In this document: piece by piece, positions 22,326 to 33,139 of the stretch
Numbering within the stretch: the stretch's first letter is position 1
Layout: each line of letters starts with the position of its first letter
Source: Malania oleifera
Lineage: Eukaryota > Streptophyta > Magnoliopsida > Santalales > Ximeniaceae
DNA length: 64,000 nt
Assembly: GCF_029873635.1 (NCBI RefSeq)
Contig: NC_080418.1
Location: 9,996,062 to 10,060,061 of the forward strand
Reading direction: 5' to 3'
Position numbers and translations under genes: made by a program
Notes under the pieces: model-generated
Seen by the model: the letters and a program-made list of their open reading frames with translations, nothing else
What the model was told of the DNA's origin: nothing
The model's database searches: none

Positions 22326-24808
22326 TGTAACACCCCAACCCCTAGGGGCCTGGGATATTAACTTTTTACTACTGATTTACAGCGGAAGCAAAATAAACTC
22401 AATTTTTATTAAACCAGAACACTAATTATCCATATTACAATCATTTATTTCAAAAGAAGAAAAATTACACAAACATAAATATCTGAAACCATACTAATAT
22501 TTCTAATCAATCTTTAATTTTCTATCCCCACCCGTATGCTTGTTAAGCCTGATTTCCAACATGCTCTTCAGAGTTATCTGAAATAAAAATATGATTGAAG
22601 TGAGACGACACTCAGTAAGTAAATAAGATTATTATTAGTGTGTGGCCAAAATGAGCTTTTAAAGAATTTCGTAAAATAATATTTAATACTATAACTTCAA
22701 GAGTGCTTTTAGAATAAATATAGATTTAAAAATTTCTGCATAAAACTTTTGTCATCAATTTCAACAGTAAATTTTTACAATCATATACTATAACTGCTAA
22801 ATTAAACTTTTAACTTTAAAACTGTAAAAATATTTAATGATAAACATACATATACTTTTCCTTATACGTTTTCCTTAGATCGTCATTTAAGCACCAAAAT
22901 GATCCTTTTCACGTAAACTTACACTTTTCCTTCAAATCATCAATAACTTTGTACACGTAATTAAATATGTATAAACATATATTATAAAAACCACCCTTAG
23001 GCCTGTTTGCCGTAAGTCATGTTTACCCCCATGACTGGGTTGTGCGGTCCGAAGACTGGACTTAGCTGGCTGGCCGACCAAACTAAATCAACGTACGTAA
23101 ACTTTAAGTGAGATTTTCCTTATTAAGTCCTGGTCCGGAACCAGGTGTGCACTCAGGAGAAATCCACTAACATAAATAACCACTCTGTAAACAGAGTGGG
23201 GGCACTCTGATCCGTATAAACTTTAAGCTGCGGTACCGAGCATCTGTAACTTTGAACTTTCGTTGCCATAAGGGGTTTTAAAATCATCTTATTATAATTT
23301 ATGCAATTTAAAATAATATCGTAAAAATCTCATCTTTACTCATATTTTCATAAAAAATGCAACGTAGAAATAAACTCATGCCACACAATTTTTGTGTTAA
23401 AAATATATATAATTTTATTTTTGAATAGAAAGAAATGCTGAAAATTTACCCAAGGGGATTGGAACATTTCTTAACCCAAAAATAGATGCAAGTATATTAA
23501 AGATAGAACTGGTATAATTAAATATGCGTAAAAATAAACTCATGGAAATTTTGTGGAACTAATTAAGATAATTAAAATTTACGTACAAAATAAACTCGGG
23601 TATGAATTTAAAATAAAAAGAAACTAACATAATCAAAATTTACTTACCTTCTTCTTTTACCGTGTGCTACGAACACAAAAACTATCTTTAAGCAATGAGA
23701 TCGGAAAGAGTGGGTGAGTGAGAACTTACTCAAAATTCTCTCTCCACCACAAATTCTTTCACTCACTAATCCTTCTCTTCCTTGGAAAATTGTTGTGAAA
23801 AATGAAGGCTGAGAGCTCCCTATTTATAGGAAAATTTTGGGGAAGAAATAAAATTTATAAAAGTGTGGGGAGATGGGTGAAATTATAATTTTTAAAAATT
23901 AAATAATGGGCAAGGGATGGGCAAGGTATGGGTTGAGTATGGGATGGGGATGGAGGCCATGTGGGAGTGCTTGCCACCATTCCCATTAAATAAATTTTTA
24001 ATTAATCATTTACCTAATTAATCAATTAGTTAATTAATTATTTTATTATTTTATTATTTTTCTTAATCATTATTATCATTATTATTATCATTGTTATTAA
24101 TTTTGAACCATTTTTAGTATTTATTTATTTTATTATTTATTTTTGAATAAGAATTAAATTTGAATTTTGAAAACTCATGTAGGCCCCACACGGTCTTGTG
24201 GGCCCCACACAACTTCGAGACCCGAATGGATCCTACGTAACTCGAATAACTCTTATACGATTTTATGCATCCTACATAGTTTTGAGACTTGTGTAAACCT
24301 CCATATGGCTTCGGGACTCATGTGGGCCCCACACAGTCTTGTGGGCCCCGCATAAGATACCTATATTATTATTATTTTATCATATATTTCTTCAAATTAT
24401 ATCAGTTAAAACATTATTTTATGTACTTATTTACATATATAAACAGTGTCTTGTGGCTCCGGGACTCATGTGGACCCCACATAGTCTTGTGGGCCCCACA
24501 TATGATACCTATATTATTATCATCTTATTATGTATTTCTACAAATTATGTTTGTCAAAACACTATTTCATGTATATATACTTATTTACGTGTACAAACAG
24601 TGTCTATCCTGTTTATCCTATGAAATTCCATTTTGACCAAGCCGACCTTTAGGGAGCGACTGAGCCGCAATGGTCTTTGAGCACTCGCTAAGACAAGGTC
24701 TTTCTTAGGCATCAAACATGGAATCAAGGATCCTACAGAAAAACACTTCTGTATTGATATTAACTTAATGACTATTTTTATTATTTTATTATTATTGTAC
24801 TTTAATCA

Positions 24809-24839
<31 letters not shown>

Positions 24840-24850
24840 GGGTCATCACA
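22326..24850 (-). mobile_element. Solo LTR-2 (Ty3/gypsy type), 2,525 bp, inside Gypsy-A RT
   Basis: Ends are TGTAACACCCCAACCCC ... GGGTCATCACA (TG...CA), with a perfect 5-bp TSD GAATC at 22321-22325 and 24851-24855. It contains CAGCGGAAGCAAAA (about 22382), the CTCAGTAAGTAAATAAG...GTGTGGCC block (about 22610-22648), a minus-strand TATAAATA (23821-23828) and no coding region. Near its plus-strand right end it carries a GTGGGCCCCAC repeat array instead of the GTCGAC palindromes, so it is a related but distinct family. It interrupts RT immediately before the catalytic FIDD motif. Confidence 0.9.
24177..24602. repeat. GTGGGCCCCAC array and 148-bp tandem duplication in solo LTR-2
   Basis: Six near-copies of GTGGGCCCCAC occur in pairs separated by ACAGTCTTGT-like spacers. 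Two pairs belong to a 148-bp direct repeat (units from about 24307 and 24455, each starting GGCTNCGGGACTCATGTGG). The motif contains the GGGCCC palindrome and resembles the GTGGGNCC site bound by plant TCP transcription factors. Binding is inference. Confidence 0.75.
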
Positions 24851-24855
24851 GAATC

Positions 24856-26959
24856 GATCTAGGTACTCATGAAAAACCCTGTTCATCAGATCCATGAACA
24901 CCGCCGGTGCATTCGTCAACCCAAATGGCATAACTAAAAACTCATAGTGGCCATATCTGGTTCAGAAAGCAGTCTTCGCTACATCCCCCGCTCTAACCCT
25001 CACCTGATGATATCCTGACTGCAAGTTGATTTTTGAAGAGACCCGCGTCCCCTGCAACTAGTCAAAAAGATCATCTATACGAGGTAAAGGATAGCGATTT
25101 TTCACAGTTACCTTGTTAATTTCACGGTAATCAATGCACATCCGCATCGACCTGTCTTTCTTCTTCACAAACAATACTGGAGCTCCCTAGGGCGAAACAC
25201 TAGGTCGAATGAATCCCCTGTTCAGTAATTCCTACAACTGCTCCTTCAACTCTCAAAGTTCCATTGGAGCCATCCGATACGGAGCTTTAGAGATCGGTGC
25301 CTTACCAGGCAGCAACTCTATCACAAACTCCACCTCACGGTCTGGAGGTAAACCGGGTAAATCATATGGAAACACATCCAGGAACTCGCTGACTACCTGA
25401 ATATCCTTGAGTCTTAACTCATCCCACGGCGATTCCTCCATACAAGCTAGGTACCCCTGACATCCGTCCAAGAGTAACCTCCTCGCCTGTAATGCCAACA
25501 GAATCTGTGGCACTGAACGCACACACGATCCCATGAATTCGTACTCTTGCTCCCCAGGAGGTCTGAAAACTACTACCTTCCTACGACAGTCAATCACGAC
25601 ATAACTGAAGAACAACCAATCCATCCCCAGAATAACATCAAACCCTGACATATCGAATACCATAAGTTTCGTTGGTAGCGGCTTCTCCTGAATTTCCACT
25701 AGGCAGTCTACCCACATCTTCCTACAGAAACATACACTCCCAGATAGTGTAGTAACAATTAACACCTCATTCATATCTCGAGTCTCAACCCCATGCCGTC
25801 CCACAAAATTCATAGACACAAAGGAATGGGTTGTACCCGAATCAAACAAAACAGAAGCTTTATTCGAAAGCAGTAATAAGGTACCTGTCACCACGTTATC
25901 TACATGCTCAGCGTCCGCTGGAGTAAGGGAGTATACTCTGGCCGGATCTGTATTTGTATAAATGGTTCCCTGAGATATCTGATTGCTCCCTCGGTCCCCA
26001 CTTACTGCAGGAAAATCTCGCCTCGGTGCTCGACAATCACGAGACTTGTGGCCTGACTGGCCATAGTTGTAGCAACTACCTCTAAATGACCGGCACTCAC
26101 CCTCGTGCCGCCTGTGGCATCTGATACAACGACCACTCGTCTGGATCCCCTGAGAGTCCTGGCGCTCGGCATTCTGACGGTAACCCAAGCCCTTGCTCAT
26201 CTTCTTCCACGATCCCTGACAAGATCCTATCTGAGAACCAGAAGGTACTGTCCTCTTCCTCAATTCCTGATCCGCCTCATCCTCTCAGATACCACTCTTG
26301 ATCACCGTATCCTTATCCACCAACACCGAGAACTCACGAATCTGAAGCATACCCACCAGTCTGCGAATATCCTTCCTCAAACCCTTCTCGAACTTCAGAG
26401 TCTTCTCATACTCGCTCGAGATCATACATGGTGTAAAATGGGACAGCTCTACGTACCGTGCTGCGTATCCCTACACCGTCATACTCCCCTGAGTTAGCGC
26501 AGAAAACTCATCTGCCTTCGCATTGCGTACTGAAGCCGGGAAGAATCTGTCAAAGAATACCTCTTTGAAACGGTTCCACGTCATCTCCTCAGGACCAGCT
26601 CTCTGCCTCTCCAGCAGATTCACTGCAGTCCACCATCGACTCACCTCCCTAGACAGCTAGAATGTGGCATAAAGAACTCTCTGCCTATCCGTGCAGTGCA
26701 GGACCTCCAAGATCCTCTCAGTATTTTCCATCCAATCCTCTTCTACCGTCAGGTTAGGTCCTCTAGAGAAATTCGGAGGATGCATGCGTGTGAACCTTTC
26801 AATGGTGCACCCCGCAGCAGTAGAAGAGCACTCGCATCTCCTCACACTTCGCCCGATCTCCCGCAATACCTGCCTTGTCAAACCTCGAGACACAGAAGGA
26901 GACTCATTACTCGCAGTCTCCTCGGAGCCACTTCCCAGGTTATTATCCTTGGGCTCTAT
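24856..26959 (-). pseudogene. Gypsy-A gag, protease and RT N-terminal part, broken
   Basis: The gag start is aligned to the Met of Gypsy-B and D, but its codon (26957-26959) is ATA here. Gag keeps RMHPPNFSRGP and TERILEVL (about 26770-26690), KGLRKDIRRLVGML (about 26380) and a CCHC knuckle in which the second Cys is Tyr (codon 26063-26065). The protease has FDSGTTHSF (25835-25843 codes DSG) and VILGMDWL. RT follows with [37 protein letters not shown] and [20 protein letters not shown], and then stops at the solo LTR-2 junction. In-frame stops occur near 26655, 25255 and 25190. The predicted polyprotein would bind, mature and reverse-transcribe element RNA, but it cannot be produced intact. 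Confidence 0.9.
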
Positions 26960-27268
26960 TCTACAACACAATAGGAATCTATCAGTATCCCTACAACAGA
27001 TACAGTTAACACAATGATCTACACTAACCGTGTTAACCACTCCCTGCCAGGTCTAGGTCTGTCCTATCACACCGACACGAAAGTCATCAATGATCTGCCC
27101 TGTTTTTACTGAAATCGTCATCCCAATAAAAACACGGAATACAGTTGACAATTCCTGGTCTAGCAACCGAACAACTCTCAACCAATTCTACCCATATCCA
27201 TATCTTATACTCTGGTATGTACTCATAACTAAGCCTAACCAAGTCTATAAGATCTAGTAACCTGGTTA

Positions 27269-27280
27269 GCTCTGATACCA
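27269..27280 (-). other. Gypsy-A primer-binding site
   Basis: TGGTATCAGAGC on the minus strand is complementary to the 3' end of the initiator methionine tRNA and lies 3 bases from the LTR. Confidence 0.9.
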
Positions 27281-27283
27281 AGC

Positions 27284-29083
27284 TGTCATGCCCCAAACCC
27301 CGAAATGGGACCCAAAGGTGAGAATGTAACCTAACCTGTCCCTGTATTATATAAATCATCACAGATATAGTACACCGGATGAGGGTCCAACCCTATGGGG
27401 TTCTCAGGCACCCTAAATACATTCAATCACAAACATATACACAGCGGAAAAAGTCATTCTATATCAACATATGCAGTACCATACCAGAGTCTATACAAGT
27501 GCCAAACACAGCTCTCCATCCAAACGTACAAACTAGGTACCCAAATACAACACAAAATGGCAACCCAACAAAACTACAGTCCTAGCACTTACCCAAGCGC
27601 TAACGCAGTATACCAGCCACTACGCTCCCTACACCAGGATGCTAGTTCCAGTTACTCGAAGGACTTGTAAAAATGTACGTACAGCAGGGGTGAGACACCT
27701 CTCAGTAAGGAAGAACACATGTTATATCGGTGTGTGGCATTTGAGTGTTATCTTGATGCAACATACACAGTTAAATGTAAATCCAGTACTAATTTACACA
27801 GTGCGTTCATGCACATATACGGCGGCCATTTATACGCAGCCCCGTCACAATACACACACATGATGAGAAACCCGGTGTCGTCACACCCTTCAGCCCAAAA
27901 GTCGGTCTGACATTTCGGCGTTGGCCTGTAGCCAACTCGCAAAGCACGGTGCCACTGGCACATGGCTAGTCCTTGACTCCCATGGCATCGTACCAGTGCT
28001 AACTGGTGGATCCACACCCTTTGGCCTGATCTGCCGAAATAGGCTCACGCCCTTGGATATAGAGCCAGTCACTTTTGCCTACGTGGCAGACGATAAACAC
28101 ATGCCCTCGGATATAGAGTCGGTCACTCTCAGTCCCTGGAATCATTGGAATCGCGGTCCCATAAGCAATTTCGCATATCACACACACATGCATGCTCATA
28201 TAACTAAATAAATCACACTCATTTGGTAATCTAAATCATGGTTTTCCAAAAAAATACAGTTTAAACAAAGTCAAGGCACGACTATCCCAATATTACAGTA
28301 TAAATCATACATATACACGGTTTTCAACAAAACCCGAGATTCAGCCCGTCGCCCCCTTTTTCCCAAAACTGCAATAATGAAAAACCCATAGTTTCACTCA
28401 TTAGATCCCCCCCAAATGAGTAGCCAAAACACACACATGATTGTGGACCACAGTTCCACCGAGTTCGATTTCAAAAATAACCAATATAACACAGTTTCCC
28501 CTTACCTTAACCCCGAAAGCAAATCCCGAACTCCAAGGCTCCTAAACAGCAAACCGAGTTCCAAAACTTACAAATTACAGTACAGAAAATACTCACAAGA
28601 CTGATACCTACAAAACTACCTGATCAGAATTGAAAACCGAGCCTTACCTTGATTTTTCACCAAAACTCGAAAACCTCCGAAACGAGATTCTGATCCGTAG
28701 AAGTTGTAGAGAATCCTTCCACGATCCTCATGGTAACTTCCATTTCTCGATTCTAACAACGATCGGTGAAGAAATCTAGAGAGAAAGAGAGTAGGGAGAG
28801 GTTTAGAGAGAGAGAGAGATATATATATATATATATAAAGTTTTCTTAATGAAGAAGAAATGAAATTTCCCTTTTATAGCCCTTGACCCGGCCCAATTTC
28901 GTCGACGAATCGGTGGCCTCGTCGACGAAGTCTGATATTTCCAAATTCCCAGACCTCTCGGCTTTTTTCTCGTCGACGAAGCTCTGAATTTCGTCGACAA
29001 AAAGCCTTCTACCTTCGTTGACGAATGATGGCTTCGTCGACGAAGTCCGCAGAATTCCGTTTCTCGCAATTCGAGTTCTTACA
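27284..29083 (-). repeat. Gypsy-A right LTR (5' LTR in transcription sense)
   Basis: Begins TGTCATGCCCCAAACC and ends ...GAGTTCTTACA. It parallels the left LTR but contains an extra copy of the GGATATAGAG(C/T)CGGTCACT segment (about 28052 and 28110). It keeps the TATA box (28872-28878) and a shortened GTCGAC palindrome array (28895-29045). Confidence 0.93.
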
Positions 29084-29406
29084 TCACTACTACAATCATA
29101 TTAGTGACGGTTATTAAATCCGTCTCTAATACGTGCGATTTAGTGACGAAGTTAAGCCGACCATATGTGCAATTTTATAGTGACTATCGTAGGCTATTAG
29201 TGACAGTTCTTTTCTGTAACTAATACTCCACTATTATTGACAGTTTGAATATTTCGTCACTAATAAGTATTAGTATCCGCAGATATGGTGACAAAGTTAG
29301 AACTGTGACTAATATTGAGAGAACCGTCACTAATAGTATTAGTGACGATTTTTTGAGTATTAGTGATGGTTTAAAACCATCACTAATACCCTTATTTCTT
29401 GTAGTG
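29084..29406. repeat. CACTA right subterminal repeats, outer part, and right terminus
   Basis: Starts with the second TSD copy of Gypsy-A (TCACT), continues with TTAGTGACGG-type repeats in both orientations and ends TTTCTTGTAGTG, the inverted CACTA terminus. Confidence 0.85.
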
Positions 29407-29558
29407 GATAAATATATCTTGTAAAATGCCGGTTTCATATACTGTTGTAATTCCTCCCATGATAGTGAAGTTTTGATCCCATCACCTATGGAGTAGGCAT
29501 AGCCGAAACACATAAAATTTCGGTCTCGTCTCTATTTATTTTTTACATTTTTATAACA
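29407..29558 (+). repeat. Copia-1 3' LTR, right part
   Basis: Matches the 5' LTR remnant at 1-141, including CCTCCCATGATAGTGAAGT, and ends TTATAACA. It completes the LTR begun at 7709. Confidence 0.85.
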
Positions 29559-29610
29559 CATATTTACTTTTAATGGTATGTTTTATACATATATATATAT
29601 ATATATATAA

Positions 29611-29682
<72 letters not shown>

Positions 29683-30215
29683 TAAATTATATAAAATAAT
29701 GAGTACAAGTGTGATGTTTGAATGGTAATTGGTATAGCATTATTGATAATTATATTATTATTTTGGATTTATAAGCTTTTAATGATTAATAAAAAATTGA
29801 AAATTATAAGCACATTTTAAAAATTTTAAAAATGATTTTAGACGGCAGCATTTTTTAATTATGGTCAATTATTTAAAGCAACATTTTTTTGAATAAATAA
29901 ATACCATATTAAATATTGCTATTGCTAATTCATACATCTTAATTATCTTCACTATAAATTGTTAGAATAGCTACAAATATCCCATAGATGTCCTAGATTT
30001 TAAGTTTGACTTTTTTATACCTCCGCTTTGATTATATTTATAAAAATAAAATTATAAATTTTTATAATTTTTATTCATATTAAAATAAATTGAGATTTGA
30101 TTTACTTAATTTTTATTCCTGTTGGACTAAGTTTATATTTTTAATACTATATGGTCATATACAGAGAAAAACAATGAAAAGTAAATTCTTTTCTTTTTTC
30201 CAAACACACTCTTTA
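29559..30215. other. AT-rich intergenic DNA with a TA/GA microsatellite
   Basis: A (TA)n run (about 29588-29609) is followed by about 34 GA units (29613-29680). The remainder is AT-rich without genes or recognisable repeats. Confidence 0.8.
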
Positions 30216-30223
30216 ATACAAAT

Positions 30224-30896
30224 TAGGGGTGTATTCGGTTCCGCTCGGTTCAGTAATGGGCAAAATCGAAAATTGAACCAAAAATTTTGGTTTTGAACTT
30301 TCCGAACTGAAACCGAAATTGAACTGAATGTGTTATTCCATGGGAAATTGAATATTCTACGGTTTGGTTAGATTTTTTTAAGTTTTCAACCGATTTTCAA
30401 AATATTTAACATTTATTTTTAATAAGGCAGAGTCGGTGTCGCTGCGTTGGCAAGAGAGAGGCAAAGTCGGCGTTCTTGCGTCAGCGAGAGAGAGGCAAAG
30501 TTGGCATTGCTGCTTTGGCGAGAGAGAGGAAGAGTTGGCGTCGCTGCTTCGGCGAGAGAGAGGCAAAGTCAACATTAGTGAGAGAGCAGATCCACAGGAG
30601 GAGCAGTGAATTGAAATCCCAAATTCTAAATCTGAAATCCAAAAATGAAACCCTAGTCCACAACTCCCTGGTCCCCAACCCATATATATTAAGTAATTAT
30701 ATTAATATATATATATATATATATTCTTTTATTTAAAAATCGGTTTTCAATTGTTACGGTTCGGTTAAATGTAGAAATCGAAACCAAAAATGTTATATTT
30801 TGGAAACTGAAAACGAAACCGAAGACCGAAAAACCGAACCGCTTGTGATTCCAGTCTGATTTCGGTATATTTTTCGGTAACTTTTGTACACCCTTA
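30224..30896. mobile_element. hAT-type MITE, 673 bp
   Basis: Termini TAGGGGTGTA and TACACCCTTA form an imperfect TIR. They are flanked by a perfect 8-bp TSD, ATACAAAT (30216-30223 and 30897-30904), the hAT length. Next to the ends it has repeated GGTTCGGTT / AACCGAACC-type motifs typical of a widespread plant hAT MITE group. There is no transposase. The middle (about 30421-30580) holds about four degenerate 36-bp tandem units around GAGAGAGGCAAAGTCGGCG. Confidence 0.85.
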
Positions 30897-30904
30897 ATAC
30901 AAAT

Positions 30905-31373
30905 GGATCTTAAAAAAAAAAAAAAAAAAAAAACACAATGAAATTCACTTTCTCATGCTTCAATTTTTCATAATTTTTATTAATATTATAATAAAATTTT
31001 ATTTTAATAATGTTTCATAAAAATAAATAATAAATTTTCTTCATATTTTTTCTGAAACAAAATCCTTTAACTCAGACCCAATAAAAAAACACTCCTACAA
31101 TAAAATCAAGCTGACATCACCATACTTGTGTAGTGTGTGATCATCATGCATCATCCACCATACATAACCTGGCACAATAAGATCTTAATTATTGCAATGC
31201 CCACCATTCTTCACCCTAGTGAATTTGACCCTAAATTATATCTACTCTAATTAGCCCTAAAACCCCCATCACTATGATTTCTTTTAAATATTTTAATAAC
31301 AATAGTATTTATTATTATAAATGACATCAAATTGGGGAATAAAAGCATTATCACCTGTTCATTGACGTATCCC
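30905..31373. other. AT-rich intergenic DNA
   Basis: Starts with a poly-A run (about 30913-30933). No gene, RNA or repeat is recognised. Confidence 0.6.
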
Positions 31374-31381
31374 TAGTAATT

Positions 31382-31807
31382 GTGGGTGGCAAAACGGGTT
31401 AACGAGTCAGGTTCGGGCAGATCATAAACGTGTTAGGGTTAAACAAGTTCGGATTCAGGTTGATCCCGTTTAATATTAACAGATGACTATTATGTAAACT
31501 CAAATCCGTCCATTTAACAAATGGATCATAAACGAATCATCTGTTTAAAAAGTATAATTTATTTATTTTAAATATTTTTAAATATTTCATATAAAATGAT
31601 ATATATATAACACCATTTTTTTAAACGGGTCATAAATGGGTCACCTGGTTGGTGACCCGACCCAAATCTGCCTAACCCGTTTCATAAACGAGTCGAGTCT
31701 AGATTAATCTGTTTATAAATGGATTAACTTGTATAAAACCCAAACTTGATTTAAATAGACAGGTCACGGGTTATTTATCAGGCTTGAACCTATTTTGACA
31801 CCTCCAC
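31382..31807. mobile_element. hAT-type MITE, 426 bp
   Basis: Left end GTGGGTGGCAAAACGGG and right end TTTTGACACCTCCAC are imperfect inverted copies. The 8-bp TSD TAGTAATT is perfect (31374-31381 and 31808-31815). Inside are repeated AACGGGTCA / TGACCCG motifs, as in known plant non-autonomous hAT elements. No coding region. Confidence 0.82.
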
Positions 31808-31815
31808 TAGTAATT

Positions 31816-33139
31816 CACCATATAAATCACATGTGAGGATCCAATCTAAGATTTTGCGCTCACCAAAATCCAACTTTGCTTTTAGCGAACTCAATTAAGG
31901 TATTATTATTATTATTATTGTTTAAGAGTCCACTCAACGTAGGCTACCAATTAGTAGGGCACACTGACAAGAGAAACCAATTGAAAAAAAAAACAAAAAA
32001 GGGGAGAACTTCTTCAATCTCAAAGAGGGTGAGTGCGTAAAGTCCAACCACATCTTTCTTGTGGGAGGTTTAGGGTTTGAGGAGACTCACGAGATTTTGC
32101 ACTGCAGTTTGGACTTCTTTTGGCAACGATTTTGTGTGTGAGAGATTTTTTCTTTGTTTACATTTTTAATTATTTAGAGACAAATAGATGGTTTAATAAA
32201 ATTTTAAAATAAAAAGCTTGTTATTGATTTAAACAATAAAATATTTTGGATAATAATTGTGGATCAACATTTTTTCTACTTCTTTATAAATAAATATAAA
32301 TATAAAAAATATAGTAATTATTTTTTGCAGAAATATTGTAATTTAAATTATTTTGTCATGAGCTGGCCAGCTCATGGCTAGGAGAGTGAGACAAATCACA
32401 AGAGGCTACGGAAAAGTAGTTCTGTAATACTTTATTATTTTTGACTTCTAACATGTATGTGAATGCCTCTAAATAAAATATATTTTTTAATTTGTATTAA
32501 TTTTTTTAAAAAATTTATACGTAGATTTCAAATTAACAAAATAAATTTTTATCAAGAAAAGAAAGCGTAGGTGTTCATCTTGAAATTTTGATCATTTAAT
32601 TCTTAACACACTTTTGAGAGCTTAAAATTTCTAACTTTGGATTTAAATTTGTATATATCTAAAAACAAAACTTTGTATAAAATTATATGATTTTATAAAA
32701 ATTTAAATTATTCAACACCAAAAATTTGTCATACCAAACACAATCTTAATACTTAAGTTAGCGTGAAATTACAAAATAGAAAATGTGTTATTTGGTAAGA
32801 ATAATTTTAGTCCTTATATCTTTACTTAAACATCTAAGTACATTAAATCTAAGTAAAATTTTCATGTTGAAAATTTTGATTCATTAAATCTAATGAAATA
32901 TGAATATTATTGTTTACACAATATAAATATGCCGACACTATGTCAATAAGATTACGAGTTTACAACACCCTTGAATATGTAATGATACTACTATTTTGTA
33001 TATTTTTTGTACTGTACATTATATTAATAACAATAATTATGAGGGTAATTTTCTTCCAATTTAGTGAATGATGGGAACATTTTCGCATTAATTCAAATTA
33101 CCGTGGGAATTTAATATAAAATTTATGGCCTGTTTTGAA
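31816..33139. other. AT-rich intergenic DNA, no gene seen
   Basis: Contains a short ATT microsatellite (about 31898-31919) and otherwise unremarkable AT-rich sequence up to the broken edge of Copia-2. Confidence 0.6.

Larger units (their letters stand above)
17935..29083 (-). mobile_element. Gypsy-A: complete Ty3/gypsy chromovirus inside the CACTA element
   Basis: LTRs at 17935-19699 and 27284-29083 flank an internal region read on the minus strand in the order gag, protease, RT, RNase H, integrase, chromodomain. A perfect 5-bp TSD, TCACT, lies at 17930-17934 and 29084-29088. The primer-binding site (TGGTATCAGAGC, initiator Met tRNA type) and polypurine tract are both present. Solo LTR-2 is inserted in RT. 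Without it the element is about 8.6 kb. The two LTRs differ at many positions, mostly transitions, and the coding region is broken throughout, so it is old and inactive. Confidence 0.95.
8172..29406. mobile_element. Large CACTA (En/Spm-type) transposon, non-autonomous, with nested elements
   Basis: The left end is CACTACAAAAAAACTGG and the right end is ...TTTCTTGTAGTG, an inverted CACTACAAGAAA, matching CACTA termini. Both ends are followed inward by many copies of TTAGTGACGGTTT and its inverse, the subterminal repeats that bind transposase in this superfamily. The two flanks are the two halves of one Copia-1 LTR, so this is one insertion. The flanking trinucleotides are GTT and GAT, so the expected 3-bp TSD has at least one mismatch. 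Gypsy-A accounts for 11.1 kb; the rest is about 10 kb. I found no transposase-like coding sequence, so it probably moved using proteins from elsewhere. Confidence 0.78.
1..29558 (+). mobile_element. Copia-1: Ty1/copia retrotransposon with nested insertions
   Basis: Order on the + strand: partial 5' LTR, leader, gag with a CCHC knuckle, protease, integrase, reverse transcriptase, RNase H, polypurine tract, 3' LTR. That order (integrase before RT) is diagnostic of Ty1/copia. The 5' LTR is cut by the window start. A solo LTR (3156-5389) splits pol, and a CACTA transposon (8172-29406) splits the 3' LTR. Bases 1-141 match the right part of the 3' LTR (about 29418-29558), and both end ...ATAACA before the sequences diverge, which fixes the LTR end. 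Without the nested insertions the element would be about 6 kb. All coding parts are broken. The left flank lies outside the window, so the target-site duplication cannot be checked. Confidence 0.9.

Noticed and set aside
27269-27280. tRNA-like TGGTATCAGAGC sequences as tRNA genes
   Set aside because: Only the 12-base complement of a tRNA 3' end is present, next to LTRs. They are primer-binding sites (also at 44074, 61257 and 63553), with no cloverleaf.
29588-29680. TA/GA microsatellite as an LTR or promoter signal
   Set aside because: It is outside any element with definable ends. Long GA runs are common simple repeats, and no gene follows.
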